Positions 10,021 to 18,295 of a stretch of 64,000 bases of DNA are shown here, piece after piece; position 1 is the first letter of the stretch, and each line of letters starts with the position of its first letter. A program made the translations under genes and the position numbers. The stretch spans positions 14,855 through 78,854 of the forward strand of contig JBOEHJ010000055.1 in assembly GCA_050633905.1 (NCBI GenBank). The letters run 5' to 3'. This DNA comes from JANQPX01 sp050633905. GTDB lineage: Bacteria; Pseudomonadota; Alphaproteobacteria; Geminicoccales; Geminicoccaceae. The notes below the pieces were generated by a model that saw nothing but the letters and a program-made list of their open reading frames with translations, made no database searches and had not been told where the DNA came from.

Positions 10021-10081
10021 GACTGGTTCCCCATAAACTCACGAGAGATTGGACAGGCTTCATCCTCTTCGTGAAGCAAGC

Positions 10082-10150
10082 CAGCATACCCATCGACCAC
10101 CTGGCTCATTTGTCGAAGGCAGTCGAAACCACATGAAGTGGTCACACCAC
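10082..10150 (-). repeat. stop-codon-anchored palindromic repeat, copy B
   Basis: On the minus strand it begins with GTGGT-GTG-ACCAC (10150 to 10138). The TGA stop of the choline-kinase-like gene lies in the centre of this palindrome. Then come 17 nt, GCCTTCG, and TGGGTATGC near 10090, at exactly the spacing of copies A, F and H. Similarity to F continues a further 36 nt or so. It lies in the gap between the kinase-like gene and the flavoprotein gene, both minus strand. Confidence 0.8.
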
Positions 10151-11023
10151 GAAACGGGAGCGATAGCTGTCGAGGGCCACGTCCAGGCGATCAAGATTTT
10201 CTTGGGTGTAAGCGACGTAGTTAGCACCGGGTGCATCGAGATGGAGTTCCGAGACCATGCTCCACATCGCCTCACGCAAGAGCGAGGCACACTGCATGGC
10301 GGCATGACTTTTAATCGTCTCGTTGTCCGGCTGACGCCCGAAATACAAGGCCAGCAGCATGCCCGCCTGCTCTTCGTCGAATTCAGCATTCGAGGCGATC
10401 CCGGCAAGATCAAACATCGCGGTCGAGAAACCGCCATATTCGAAGTCGATCAGCCAAAGCCGATCGCCATCATCGATGAAATTGCCGGGCAGGAGATCAT
10501 TGTGGCCAAAGATGATCGGCAACGGAATCTGCGCAGCTTCCAGTTCCTCGGCAAGCTCAAGATAACCTTCTAGTTTCTGCACCATGCGACTGCCGCCGGC
10601 ATGAAGGGTATGGGCGTAGTCGCGGATCACATGGAACGGCCAGAACATGAACCCCGGACCGCTGACATGACGGGGCATGCTCCGGTGAAATCGACTAGCG
10701 AGATCGGCAATGCCTGGGATGTTGTCCTTGACATCATTGGCATCCAACGTCTTTCCGTCGATATAGTCCAAGACCATGACACCCGGCTCGGCATGAACAA
10801 GGGCCGGCGCGACGCCGGTTTCGGCCGCCGCCTTACTGGTCATCACCTCCCGGTCGCGAAAAACGTGATGAAACGGGAAATCCTGACCGAAACGCACGAC
10901 ATAAGCCTGGCCGCCGTCATCGACCTTGAAGCTCTCATTGCTGAGCCCACCCTTCAACGGTTCGATCTTGGGCGTGCCACGCCAGATCGGCAACGCCTTG
11001 ATCCTCGCAAAAGTCTCGGTCAT
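10142..11023 (-). CDS. choline/ethanolamine kinase-like phosphotransferase
   Basis: A 293-aa member of the APH/choline kinase fold. The Brenner-type catalytic motif is FGHNDLLPGN with Asp176, followed by the metal-binding LIDFEYGG (about 191-198), the version typical of choline kinases rather than aminoglycoside kinases. The N-lobe has GGLSNESFKV (25-34) as the nucleotide loop. A good ribosome site (GGAGGCGGAGG) precedes ATG. The stop TGA falls inside the repeat B palindrome, so the last two valine codons are repeat sequence. The next gene is a dimethylglycine-dehydrogenase-like enzyme, consistent with a choline theme. Ethanolamine or another amino alcohol remain possible substrates. Confidence 0.8.
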   Translation of the reverse strand: MTETFARIKALPIWRGTPKIEPLKGGLSNESFKVDDGGQAYVVRFGQDFPFHHVFRDREVMTSKAAAETGVAPALVHAEPGVMVLDYIDGKTLDANDVKDNIPGIADLASRFHRSMPRHVSGPGFMFWPFHVIRDYAHTLHAGGSRMVQKLEGYLELAEELEAAQIPLPIIFGHNDLLPGNFIDDGDRLWLIDFEYGGFSTAMFDLAGIASNAEFDEEQAGMLLALYFGRQPDNETIKSHAAMQCASLLREAMWSMVSELHLDAPGANYVAYTQENLDRLDVALDSYRSRFVV

Positions 11024-11266
11024 CGCCTCCGCCTCCCCGTCGCTGCCTCAGCCAGCTTCTATAGGCATCATCACCTGCACGCCCTAAGTCAATCAAGAGA
11101 TTGCGCAGGCAGCACTCAAGCTTCGACGAGCCAGGACACAATCTGGCTAAACGATCAGCCCAGGGTTTTCCTTGCACCTTCAAGAGGAGCAGCACCAAGA
11201 GATTTCTCATACCAAAGTGCGACTGCGACAGTCTAAGCGTAGTCACCTGTATCCCCAAGACCTGAT

Positions 11267-11321
11267 CGCATACCGTCGATCTTGGCAACAATGGTTCAGC
11301 CCAATGACGTGGTCACACCAC
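11267..11321 (-). repeat. stop-codon-anchored palindromic repeat, copy C (short form)
   Basis: Minus-strand palindrome GTGGT-GTG-ACCAC (11321 to 11309), whose first G is the last base of the cytochrome c TAG stop. CATTGGG follows, then GCCAAGATCGACGGTATGCG. Compared with A, B, F and H it lacks roughly a dozen bases between the GCC block and the terminal ATCGA block. Copy E shares this short form closely, with one gap. The rest of the region to 11024 has a further 5+3+5 palindrome (11221-11233) and no gene that I can support. Confidence 0.75.
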
Positions 11322-11746
11322 TAAAACTGCGAGAGATAAGCAATCAGATCAGCACGATCGCTGTCTTTTTTAAGACCAGGGAAGGCCATCTTGGTTCTTT
11401 GCATCAATGCACGCGGCTTGGTTAGAAAGACATCCAGAGTTTCGGCATTCCAAAAATTGCCGGCTGCACCGAAGTCGACAATGTCCTGGGAATAACCGAA
11501 CCCCTGGATAGTGCCAGGTCTGCGGCCGATCAGCCCGGCGAGACTAGGTCCGATTTTCGTCTCCCCGCGCTGGGTCGTATGACATTGCTTGCATTGATCG
11601 AAGATTTTCTCACCATTCCTCGGATCGGGTGGAGCGACGCCGAAGCCGTTGGTCTGGGCGGGCGTAAGCGTTTGTGCGGGCGCAAGACTGGCGCCACCGA
11701 TCATCAACAAGCTGAGCGCCATCAAAGCCGCGCATGTTTTTGACAT
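11321..11746 (-). CDS. secreted class I cytochrome c, small
   Basis: A 141-aa periplasmic c-type cytochrome. A signal peptide (about residues 1-24) precedes the single haem motif CKQCH (52-56), and the axial methionine is in TKMAFPG (Met120). The fold is that of the short mitochondrial-like or c2-type cytochromes, which shuttle electrons in the periplasm. An ATG lies six codons upstream, but AAGGAAAG sits well placed before the second ATG (11746), which I use. The stop overlaps repeat copy C. It is followed by choline-kinase-like and flavoprotein genes on the same strand and could accept electrons in that pathway; this is inference only. Confidence 0.88.
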   Translation of the reverse strand: MSKTCAALMALSLLMIGGASLAPAQTLTPAQTNGFGVAPPDPRNGEKIFDQCKQCHTTQRGETKIGPSLAGLIGRRPGTIQGFGYSQDIVDFGAAGNFWNAETLDVFLTKPRALMQRTKMAFPGLKKDSDRADLIAYLSQF

Positions 11747-11971
11747 CACGATCTTTCCTTTCATCGGTCATCGGCAAATGCGGATTGGGCAGGCGCTTCT
11801 TCGAGTTCACTCCCCATAGACCAAGATGGAGAGGATCTCAATCATCTTGGCACCCTCCTTCAGCTCGAGCAGGCTCAAGCGACTGCCCGATCGGGATGAC
11901 TGGTGTCTCGTCCAGCAAGGGGATAAAACAGGCAGGCGTCAGGGTCACAAAAAACAAGGTGGAGATGAACA

Positions 11972-12724
11972 ATGAACAGGATCGACTTGGAGGGCAAGCG
12001 TGCCGTCGTGACGGGAGGTGCTCAAGGTATCGGTCGCGCCATTGCCGAACGCTTTCTCGCATCCGGCGCCAGCGTCAGCCTTTGGGATCGGGACAAGGCC
12101 ATGACGGATCAAACCCGAGACGAGCTTAGCGCCTCCGGCCAAGTCATCAGCGTCCCCGTCGATCTTACCGATCTCACAGCCGTCGAAGCGGCAAGGGATA
12201 CCACCAACGACGCACTCGGCGGCATAGACATACTGGTGAACAATGCCGGTATCGCTGGCCCCAACGCCAATCTTTGGGAATATCCCGCTGATGCCTGGCG
12301 GGAGGTGATCGACGTCGATCTGAACGGCGTCTTCTATTGCTGCCGCGCGGTCGTGCCTCAGATGATCGATCAGAACTACGGGCGTATCTGCTCGACCGCT
12401 TCCATCGCCGGCAAAGAAGGCAATCCGACGGCAAGCCCCTATGCAGCGGCCAAAGCCGGGGTCATCGCGCTTACCAAAGCACTCGGCAAGGAATTGTCGA
12501 CCCATGATATCGCGGTCAACTGCATCACGCCGGCAGCCGCTAAGACCCGCATCTTCGACCAGATCGATCAGAAATTCATCGATTACATGTTGAGCAAAAT
12601 CCCACGCGGACGCTTCGTAACTGTCGAAGAGATCGCCTCGATGGTCACCTGGATCGTGTCAGCCGAAAACTCTTTCACCACTGGCGCGGTCTTCGATCTC
12701 TCAGGAGGACGCGCAACATACTAA
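11972..12724 (+). CDS. SDR-family oxidoreductase (FabG-like)
   Basis: A 250-aa classical SDR. It shows TGGAQGIG (cofactor loop, residues 14-21), DVDLNGVF with NNAG, the serine of STASIAG and YAAAKAG as the Tyr/Lys pair, then NCITPAA and the C-terminal substrate loop. The Asp in LWDRD after strand two suggests NAD preference. Overall it resembles 3-oxoacyl reductases and sugar/polyol dehydrogenases; the substrate is not determined. A purine-rich site (AGGTGGAG) precedes ATG. The TAA stop is the start of repeat copy D. Confidence 0.9.
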   Translation: MNRIDLEGKRAVVTGGAQGIGRAIAERFLASGASVSLWDRDKAMTDQTRDELSASGQVISVPVDLTDLTAVEAARDTTNDALGGIDILVNNAGIAGPNANLWEYPADAWREVIDVDLNGVFYCCRAVVPQMIDQNYGRICSTASIAGKEGNPTASPYAAAKAGVIALTKALGKELSTHDIAVNCITPAAAKTRIFDQIDQKFIDYMLSKIPRGRFVTVEEIASMVTWIVSAENSFTTGAVFDLSGGRATY

Positions 12725-12792
12725 TGGTAAGACCATATCATCTGATGCGCCCGAAATCTTGTAACTAAGAACGAAATCAATGGGTTAACTTT
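12724..12792 (+). repeat. stop-codon-anchored palindromic repeat, copy D (diverged)
   Basis: ATGGT-AAG-ACCAT (12724-12736) overlaps the last base of the SDR stop. The following ATCATC and the late ATGGGTTAAC (from about 12782) fall at the positions where the long copies have ATCATT and GAGGGTATGC, so the spacing is kept although most of the middle has drifted. Copy D was assigned on position and spacing; it is less certain than A, B, E, F and H. Confidence 0.55.
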
Positions 12793-12814
12793 CACGCAAA
12801 TGGCTCTACTGATA

Positions 12815-12825
12815 TGGTCACACCA
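12815..12825. promoter_or_regulatory. extra isolated TGGT-N3-ACCA palindrome
   Basis: TGGTCACACCA, the same core as the repeat heads, lies 23 bases after copy D. The flanking GATATGGTCACACCACC can pair with the head of copy D (TGGTAAGACCATATCA), giving a long-range inverted repeat. Neither orientation shows the conserved repeat tail. It could be a remnant or a protein site. No gene starts until 13067. Confidence 0.4.
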
Positions 12826-13066
12826 CCTGGGAAGGCGGCGCATCATCGAATTTACCCATGGTTTAGACGTTGCTCTTAAAATGACGTTGTGAGCAGGCCG
12901 AAGCCAACCGGATCGGCCCCCGCCCAGGCGCCTGACAGTGACCTCTCACCAAGCGATATCGAGCCCGTTTTAACGCTTCCTTAACACGAAGCGGCGATAA
13001 TTCCTGACATGACATCCAGACTGCTCGTGGAGCAGGGCTGCGAAGACGTGAAAGGAGTTGGGCTGC

Positions 13067-13459
13067 ATGGAACAGGCGATGACACGGACAGCTGAGCTGC
13101 CCGATCAGGAACCAATCAAGCGGTCGACGGCTGAAGCAGCGACCAGCCCAGCACCCAGATCCCGAGCAGACGAAGACAAACACCAATATGCAGGCCGTAA
13201 CTGGACGTCCGAGCATCCCTTGAACATCCGGATGAGCATTCCACTCATCTTTGGGCGTTACTATATCACCGTCGTTGCTGGCAAGGAGCGTCGGGCGCGA
13301 GCACGTCTTGCCCTGGACAAGCGCCAGAATCCGCTGGACACCCCGGGCAATGTCATTTTTCTTTTCTTCATCGGCTTGATTGCGACCGCGGGAAGCATCA
13401 CGCTTGCCTATATGCTACTCGCGAATTTGATGGGCTGGTCCGGACGCTTGCTTCTCTAG
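13067..13459 (+). CDS. small membrane protein of unknown function
   Basis: About 130 residues. The ATG at 13067 is chosen because AAAGGAG lies nine bases upstream; earlier TTG at 13058 would place the start against that site. The first 60 residues are hydrophilic and probably disordered. A conserved-looking block follows (IPLIFGRYYITVVAGKERR), then a basic stretch and one long hydrophobic segment (about residues 95-125) that can form one or two membrane helices. It resembles small alphaproteobacterial membrane proteins of unknown role. The gene stands alone between the SDR and the GT39 gene, both on the same strand. Confidence 0.7.
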   Translation: MEQAMTRTAELPDQEPIKRSTAEAATSPAPRSRADEDKHQYAGRNWTSEHPLNIRMSIPLIFGRYYITVVAGKERRARARLALDKRQNPLDTPGNVIFLFFIGLIATAGSITLAYMLLANLMGWSGRLLL

Positions 13460-13811
13460 GCAGAATGTCTACATCACTTTTTTTCCTGAGACTTGGTTCA
13501 AAAATCGATCCTCAACAGGTAGTTACATAGCGTTCTACGGACCATGCGTTAAGAAAATATGCTGCGGACATTCCACTAAGATCTCTTCCAATCCGTTGAA
13601 ACTGGCACAGTCAGATCAGGAAATTCCTTGGAAGCAGCTGAACCACGACGAGCATAAGCATCTCTTCTAGACGATTGATCCTGGTTGGACCCGGCAAATT
13701 ACAGCTTCCTGAAAAAAACCCTCTCTTCTCTCCCTGGCCCTGCCGGGGGTCGTCTCGCCTTCTAAGATCGTGTAGGTCGTACCGCGTCGGAACATAAAGA
13801 CGCGGAAATCT
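13460..13811. other. intergenic region, no gene seen
   Basis: A 352-bp gap between two plus-strand genes. A run of seven T residues follows the upstream gene by about 20 bases, but I see no convincing hairpin before it. No RNA gene or repeat copy was found. The glycosyltransferase promoter is presumably here. Confidence 0.5.
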
Positions 13812-15422
13812 ATGCAAGACCAGGCAAGATCTTGGGCTTTGACCGGCCGGACAGGCAACGGGGTCGGCAAGGCTGACGCCGATGCACCGCATGCTTGGCT
13901 AAGCCAAGCATCCACAGTCTTTAGCCTCATTGCCGCTTATCTCGCCCTGCATTTCGTCCTGCGGCTATCGCTTAGCCCAAGTCTTGGCATTGATGATGCC
14001 GAGCAAGTCCTGTTCGCCCAGCAATGGGCGCCAGGCTACCGTTTTCGCCAGCCGCCCCTTTTCACCTGGCTCCTTGTCCCCGTCATCGACGTTGTCGGGC
14101 CCGGTGTCTTGGCGGTCAGCATCGTCCGCTACACGCTCCTCGCCATTACCTACGGGCTTCTCTATCTAACAGCGTGCCATTGGATCGTTGATCGCCGCTT
14201 GGCGGCACTTGCGGCCTTCTCCTTCTCCTCGATCTATGTCTTTGCCTATTATGCCCATCACGATCTGACCCACACCACCATGCTGGCGGCGATAATCGCC
14301 GCCACGCTCTATACCTTCACCCAGCTCACACGCCGCCCAACGATCCAGCACTACTTGCTGCTCGGCCTCTGCTTTGGCCTCGGCATGCTCGCCAAGTGGA
14401 ATTTTGTGATGCTGGCGGTCGGCCTTCCGCTGACCTGCCTCTTTTTTTATGCCTATCGGCCATTAGTTTTGACATGGAAGAGCCTGTTGATAGTCGCCGT
14501 CATGGCAGCGATTGTCAGCCCAACGGCCCTTTGGATGTTTAACCTCGGACAATCGGCTATTGGTGTCTCAGATGAGATTCTAGGCGGCACCAGCGATCTC
14601 AGCCGATGGGCGTTGACGATCAACGGCGGTCAGGCGCTCATCACCTCGATCGCCCTGTTTCCCCTGCCTTTCCTGGTGATTTTCCTCCTAGCGTTTGGCA
14701 AGGCTGTCATCCCTGCCCGTCTGGACAAGCAGCCCCGAGACGGGGTCGCCCCCAATCCGAATTTTCTCGGCTGGCTGATGATCGTGATCCTCAGCCTGCA
14801 TGCCCTTCTCATCCCCCTTTTCGGCGCCGTGACCTTCACCGAAAGGTGGATGCACACAGCCCTCATGATCCTGCCACTTTTCCTGTTCGCGATCCTGGCG
14901 AAACATTCGCCAAGCAGCCGTAGCCTGTCATTCTATCTGGCCATGATCGCCATTTTGGTTGCCGTCGTGGTCGGTGCGCGGCTATACCGCTACATAGAAG
15001 GAGCGGATACTTGTGGAAAATGTCGAGAATTCGCACCGTTTTCGATCCTTGCCGACGATCTTCGCGGTGTGGGCTTTACGTCCGGTATGATCATCGCAGA
15101 TGGCATGCATATGGGAGGTAATCTCAAGATGGCCTTTCCTGAAAGCCTAGTGATCGATGCCACTTTTCCGGCTGCCCTTTGGCCAAACTCGTCAAACCTA
15201 GGCCAGACAAGTGGTATGTGCCTTCTTGTTTGGCGCGATGATCAGCCCAATGCTAAGATGAGACGCGACAAGATCAAGCGCTACGCCGAGACCGAATATG
15301 GCGTGCCGGCGACCACAAGAGGGAAGACCGGACGCCTCAAAGCACCGCTCTATCGCTCGACAAGCCGACAATACACGCTTGGCTTTGAGCTTATCCAGGA
15401 GAATGCCGGTGGCTGCCGCTAA
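13812..15422 (+). CDS. GT39-like membrane glycosyltransferase (ArnT/PMT fold)
   Basis: A 536-aa polytopic membrane protein with about 11-12 hydrophobic segments. The first periplasmic loop carries the acidic pair in LGIDDAEQ (Asp61-Asp62), the catalytic site of family 39 enzymes, which move a sugar from a polyprenyl-phosphate donor to a lipid or protein on the outer face of the inner membrane. A soluble C-terminal domain follows from about residue 390 with two close cysteines (TCGKC). The next two genes, a polyprenyl-phosphate sugar synthase-like GT2 and a flippase-like protein, would make and move the donor. The GT2 start overlaps its end by 20 bases. Confidence 0.85.
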   Translation: MQDQARSWALTGRTGNGVGKADADAPHAWLSQASTVFSLIAAYLALHFVLRLSLSPSLGIDDAEQVLFAQQWAPGYRFRQPPLFTWLLVPVIDVVGPGVLAVSIVRYTLLAITYGLLYLTACHWIVDRRLAALAAFSFSSIYVFAYYAHHDLTHTTMLAAIIAATLYTFTQLTRRPTIQHYLLLGLCFGLGMLAKWNFVMLAVGLPLTCLFFYAYRPLVLTWKSLLIVAVMAAIVSPTALWMFNLGQSAIGVSDEILGGTSDLSRWALTINGGQALITSIALFPLPFLVIFLLAFGKAVIPARLDKQPRDGVAPNPNFLGWLMIVILSLHALLIPLFGAVTFTERWMHTALMILPLFLFAILAKHSPSSRSLSFYLAMIAILVAVVVGARLYRYIEGADTCGKCREFAPFSILADDLRGVGFTSGMIIADGMHMGGNLKMAFPESLVIDATFPAALWPNSSNLGQTSGMCLLVWRDDQPNAKMRRDKIKRYAETEYGVPATTRGKTGRLKAPLYRSTSRQYTLGFELIQENAGGCR

Positions 15423-16425
15423 CGCCCCGAAGGTCATCTCGAACGGCAATTGGAACCATCTCACCGAAGGTCAAAAGGCCAAGGTCAGCATTGTGGTACC
15501 CGTCTTTGAGGAGCATGAGTCTCTACCCCTCCTCACGGATCAGATCCTCGCTGTCGCCCGTGATCATGATGTCGGCTTGTCCGAGCTGATTTTTATCGAT
15601 GACGGCAGCAGGGATGGGTCTTGGCCCGTGCTCGAGAAGCTCGCCGCCAAGCATGATCTGATCACGGCGATCCGTCTGCGTCGCAATTTCGGCAAAGCAA
15701 CGGCCCTGAATATCGGGATCGAAGCCGCGATCGGCGATATCATCGTGACCATGGATGCGGATCTTCAGGATGATCCGGCCGAATTACCGCGCCTGATCGA
15801 AACAATGAACAACGGCTATGACTTAGTTTCGGGATGGCGTGCGCATCGCAATGATCCGATGTCGAAGACATGGCCGTCCTGGCTCTACAACAAAGTCACA
15901 AGCTGGCTTTCCGGCATCCAGCTGCACGACTTCAATTGCGGCTACAAAGCTTATCGCCGCGAAGTGTTCGATAGCGTCGACCTCTATGGCGAGATGCACC
16001 GCTATGTACCGGTCCTCGCCCATTCCCTGGGCTTCAAGGTCGGCGAAGTGCCGGTCGAACATCACGCCAGGCAGTATGGCCAATCGAAATATGGCTTTAA
16101 GCGCTATCTTCGCGGCTTCTTGGATCTGCTAACGGTGCTCACGATCACCCGTTATGCGCGAACACCGGGCCATCTCTTCGGCATGATCGGCATTGCGCTT
16201 TTGACCTTGGGTGTCATCACACTCGGTTATCTCTCCGGCCTGAAGTTCCTGACAGGTGCGAGCATCGGCGGCAGACCCATGCTGCTCTTCGGCGGCCTCG
16301 CGGTGGTCATCGGCGTGCAGATCATGCTGTTCGGCCTCTTGAGTGAAATGATTAACTCCCATACGGCAGGTCTCGAGCCCAAGGTCTTGATCACAGAAAA
16401 GATCACCGGACGCAAAACTGGCTAA
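15403..16425 (+). CDS. GT2 polyprenyl-phosphate glycosyltransferase (DPM1/GtrB-like)
   Basis: A 340-aa enzyme with a GT-A domain and two C-terminal membrane helices, the architecture of enzymes that load undecaprenyl phosphate with a hexose at the cytoplasmic face. Motifs: VSIVVPVFEE (28-37), FIDDGSRDGSW, the metal-binding VTMDADLQDDP (about 112-122) and the acceptor-loop HHARQYGQSKYG. The frame is open from 15298, but homology begins only after the ATG at 15403 (a GTG at 15409 is better spaced from AGGAG at 15397-15401). It overlaps the GT39 gene, so translation is probably coupled. The product would supply the GT39 enzyme. Confidence 0.88.
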   Translation: MPVAAANAPKVISNGNWNHLTEGQKAKVSIVVPVFEEHESLPLLTDQILAVARDHDVGLSELIFIDDGSRDGSWPVLEKLAAKHDLITAIRLRRNFGKATALNIGIEAAIGDIIVTMDADLQDDPAELPRLIETMNNGYDLVSGWRAHRNDPMSKTWPSWLYNKVTSWLSGIQLHDFNCGYKAYRREVFDSVDLYGEMHRYVPVLAHSLGFKVGEVPVEHHARQYGQSKYGFKRYLRGFLDLLTVLTITRYARTPGHLFGMIGIALLTLGVITLGYLSGLKFLTGASIGGRPMLLFGGLAVVIGVQIMLFGLLSEMINSHTAGLEPKVLITEKITGRKTG

Positions 16426-16431
16426 GGACCC

Positions 16432-17409
16432 TTGCACAGCATTGCTGCGAAGAGGCTGATCTCCGCCGTTCTTGCGCTCGTCATCACGAGCTTTACGCTC
16501 TGGTGGCTACTTCACGACGGCGCTGGGCAAGCCTTGCTCGCAGCCCTCTGGAAGGCTGATTTCCGGTTTCTGGCGTTGGCCGCCTGCCTCGCCATCCTCA
16601 TTCAGATGATCAGAGCCTGGCGCTTTGCCATTCTCGCCAATGGCAAGGCGACCTTGCCGTCTTGGATCATGATCGGCATCGCAACGCGCTTGATCTTGTT
16701 GAACTTCATGCTGCCCTTCAAGCTCGGCGAACTCGGCTTTCCCGTGATGATGAAACGCAGTTTCGGCACCCCTTTCGCAGAAGGCGCTGGCATCTTGATC
16801 TTAAGCCGACTGTTGGATTTTTCCGTCGTCACGGCCATTCTCCTGCTGACCGGCGCCTATCTACTGACACCGCCCGTCATCGGCTGGAGTCGAGAGTTGG
16901 TTGCTTGCATGGGCATCGCAATCCTGATCCTACCCATCTTGCTCATCGGCTGGGCCGCCGATCTTCGCCGCCTTGCAAGACCTTGGCCGAGGATCGAGCG
17001 TCTTACTGAGAAAATGAGCGTCGGCGCCCTGATGGCTCGCCCTGCAGTTCTGCGTTCGCTGGTTTTTGGCCTGACCTGCCTGATCTGGTCGATCCACGCC
17101 CTGATCGCTTTTCTAACCGCTGCCTCAATTCAAGCCGGTATCGGCTTTCTGCCGCTGGCGATGGCAAGTGCAGCGAGCAATCTCGCCTTTGCGCTTCCCA
17201 TCAGCGGCATTGCCGGGCTTGGACCACCACAAGCCGCTTGGGCAAGCGTGCTCAATCTTTCCGATGTCGGTTGGACATCGGCCATTACCACCGCTTTGCT
17301 TTGCCACGGCCTCCTCTTGATCACGATATCGACATGGGGCGTGCTCGGTTATCTGCAAGCGGCGATCAGGCCGAAGAATTACTCGTCCCTGGATAAACGC
17401 CATCCATAA
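16432..17409 (+). CDS. lysylphosphatidylglycerol-synthase-like/flippase-like membrane protein (UPF0104)
   Basis: A 325-aa membrane protein with about eight hydrophobic segments and the FKLGELGFPVMM-type signature of the UPF0104/AglD-like family, plus the PISGIAGLGPPQAAW segment typical of its C-terminal half. Members next to GT39/GT2 genes are thought to assist lipid-linked sugar transfer. It begins at TTG (16432) four bases after AAGGA and only seven bases after the GT2 stop, so it is the third gene of the operon. No lysyl-transferase domain is present, so it is not an MprF enzyme. Confidence 0.75.
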   Translation: MHSIAAKRLISAVLALVITSFTLWWLLHDGAGQALLAALWKADFRFLALAACLAILIQMIRAWRFAILANGKATLPSWIMIGIATRLILLNFMLPFKLGELGFPVMMKRSFGTPFAEGAGILILSRLLDFSVVTAILLLTGAYLLTPPVIGWSRELVACMGIAILILPILLIGWAADLRRLARPWPRIERLTEKMSVGALMARPAVLRSLVFGLTCLIWSIHALIAFLTAASIQAGIGFLPLAMASAASNLAFALPISGIAGLGPPQAAWASVLNLSDVGWTSAITTALLCHGLLLITISTWGVLGYLQAAIRPKNYSSLDKRHP

Positions 17410-17517
17410 CCGGCAATATGGTATAGCCGATGGGATGAAGCTCACTTAAAGCCTGAATTCCATGATAAGTCTCCTCCACGATCTGGAACTCGGCGCTAGC
17501 CAACCAACATAAGACGG

Positions 17518-18291
17518 ATGAGTGATAAACCGACGAAAACAGGACGAACCGGCACCGATAGCACCTTAACGGGTCAAAAAACGGCCGGAAAAAAGGCAGA
17601 CCTGCCGAGCAACCGTTCCAGGCAGGACAGCGTCCAGGCGTTTTTGAGCCAGGTTGCCAAGACACCGCCGCCACCACCCGGTAGTGCGCGTGGTCGGTTG
17701 ATCTTTGCGATGGATGCGACAGCGTCCCGCGAGCCGAGCTGGGATCAGGCCTGTCAGGTCCAAGGTCAGATGTTCTTGGAAACGGCGGCCCTTGGCGGGT
17801 TGGATGTACAATTGATGTATTATCGCGGTTTCGCGGAATGCAAGGCTAGCCGCTGGGTCGATAACCCGAGCGATCTTGTGACCTTGATGACCTCCGTCTC
17901 GTGCTTGGCCGGCCAAACGAAAGTGCAACGCATCTTGCAGCATGCGATCAAGGAAACCAATCGAAAACGCGTTGCCGCCTTGGTCTTCGTCGGCGACGCC
18001 TTTGAGGAGGATCTGGATGCGATCGGCCAGATTGCCGGACAGCTCGGCCTGCTCGGGGTACGCGCCTTCATGTTCCAAGAGGGGCACAAACCTGAAGCAG
18101 AGCGCGCCTTCAGACATATCGCACAATTGACCAAGGGGGCTCATTGCCGCTTTGATTCCAATAGTCCTGATCAGCTACGCGAGCTCTTGGGCGCTGTCGC
18201 CGCTTACGCTGCCGGTGGAAGAAAGGCGCTCGCAGACCTGTCAAAACGATCAAGTCAATCGGTTAAGCTGATCGCCAGCCAGGTCGACTAG
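17518..18291 (+). CDS. von Willebrand factor A-like domain protein
   Basis: A 257-aa soluble protein. After a basic, proline-containing N-terminal region (to about residue 58) a VWA-type Rossmann fold begins with LIFAMDATASREPSW, where DATAS is the metal-ion-dependent adhesion motif. Later strands are LDVQLMYYRGF, RVAALVFVGDAFEED and VRAFMFQEG. No signal peptide is seen, so it is cytoplasmic. The next gene, four bases away, encodes a membrane-anchored J-domain protein; the pair is likely one unit, perhaps a chaperone/metal-loading module. The function is unknown to me. Confidence 0.8.
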   Translation: MSDKPTKTGRTGTDSTLTGQKTAGKKADLPSNRSRQDSVQAFLSQVAKTPPPPPGSARGRLIFAMDATASREPSWDQACQVQGQMFLETAALGGLDVQLMYYRGFAECKASRWVDNPSDLVTLMTSVSCLAGQTKVQRILQHAIKETNRKRVAALVFVGDAFEEDLDAIGQIAGQLGLLGVRAFMFQEGHKPEAERAFRHIAQLTKGAHCRFDSNSPDQLRELLGAVAAYAAGGRKALADLSKRSSQSVKLIASQVD

Positions 18292-18295
18292 ATCG

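Noticed and set aside
17418..17440. GGTATAGCCGATGGG soon after the flippase-like gene, resembling the repeat tail
   Set aside because: No palindrome head at the stop codon and no GCC block at the right spacing.
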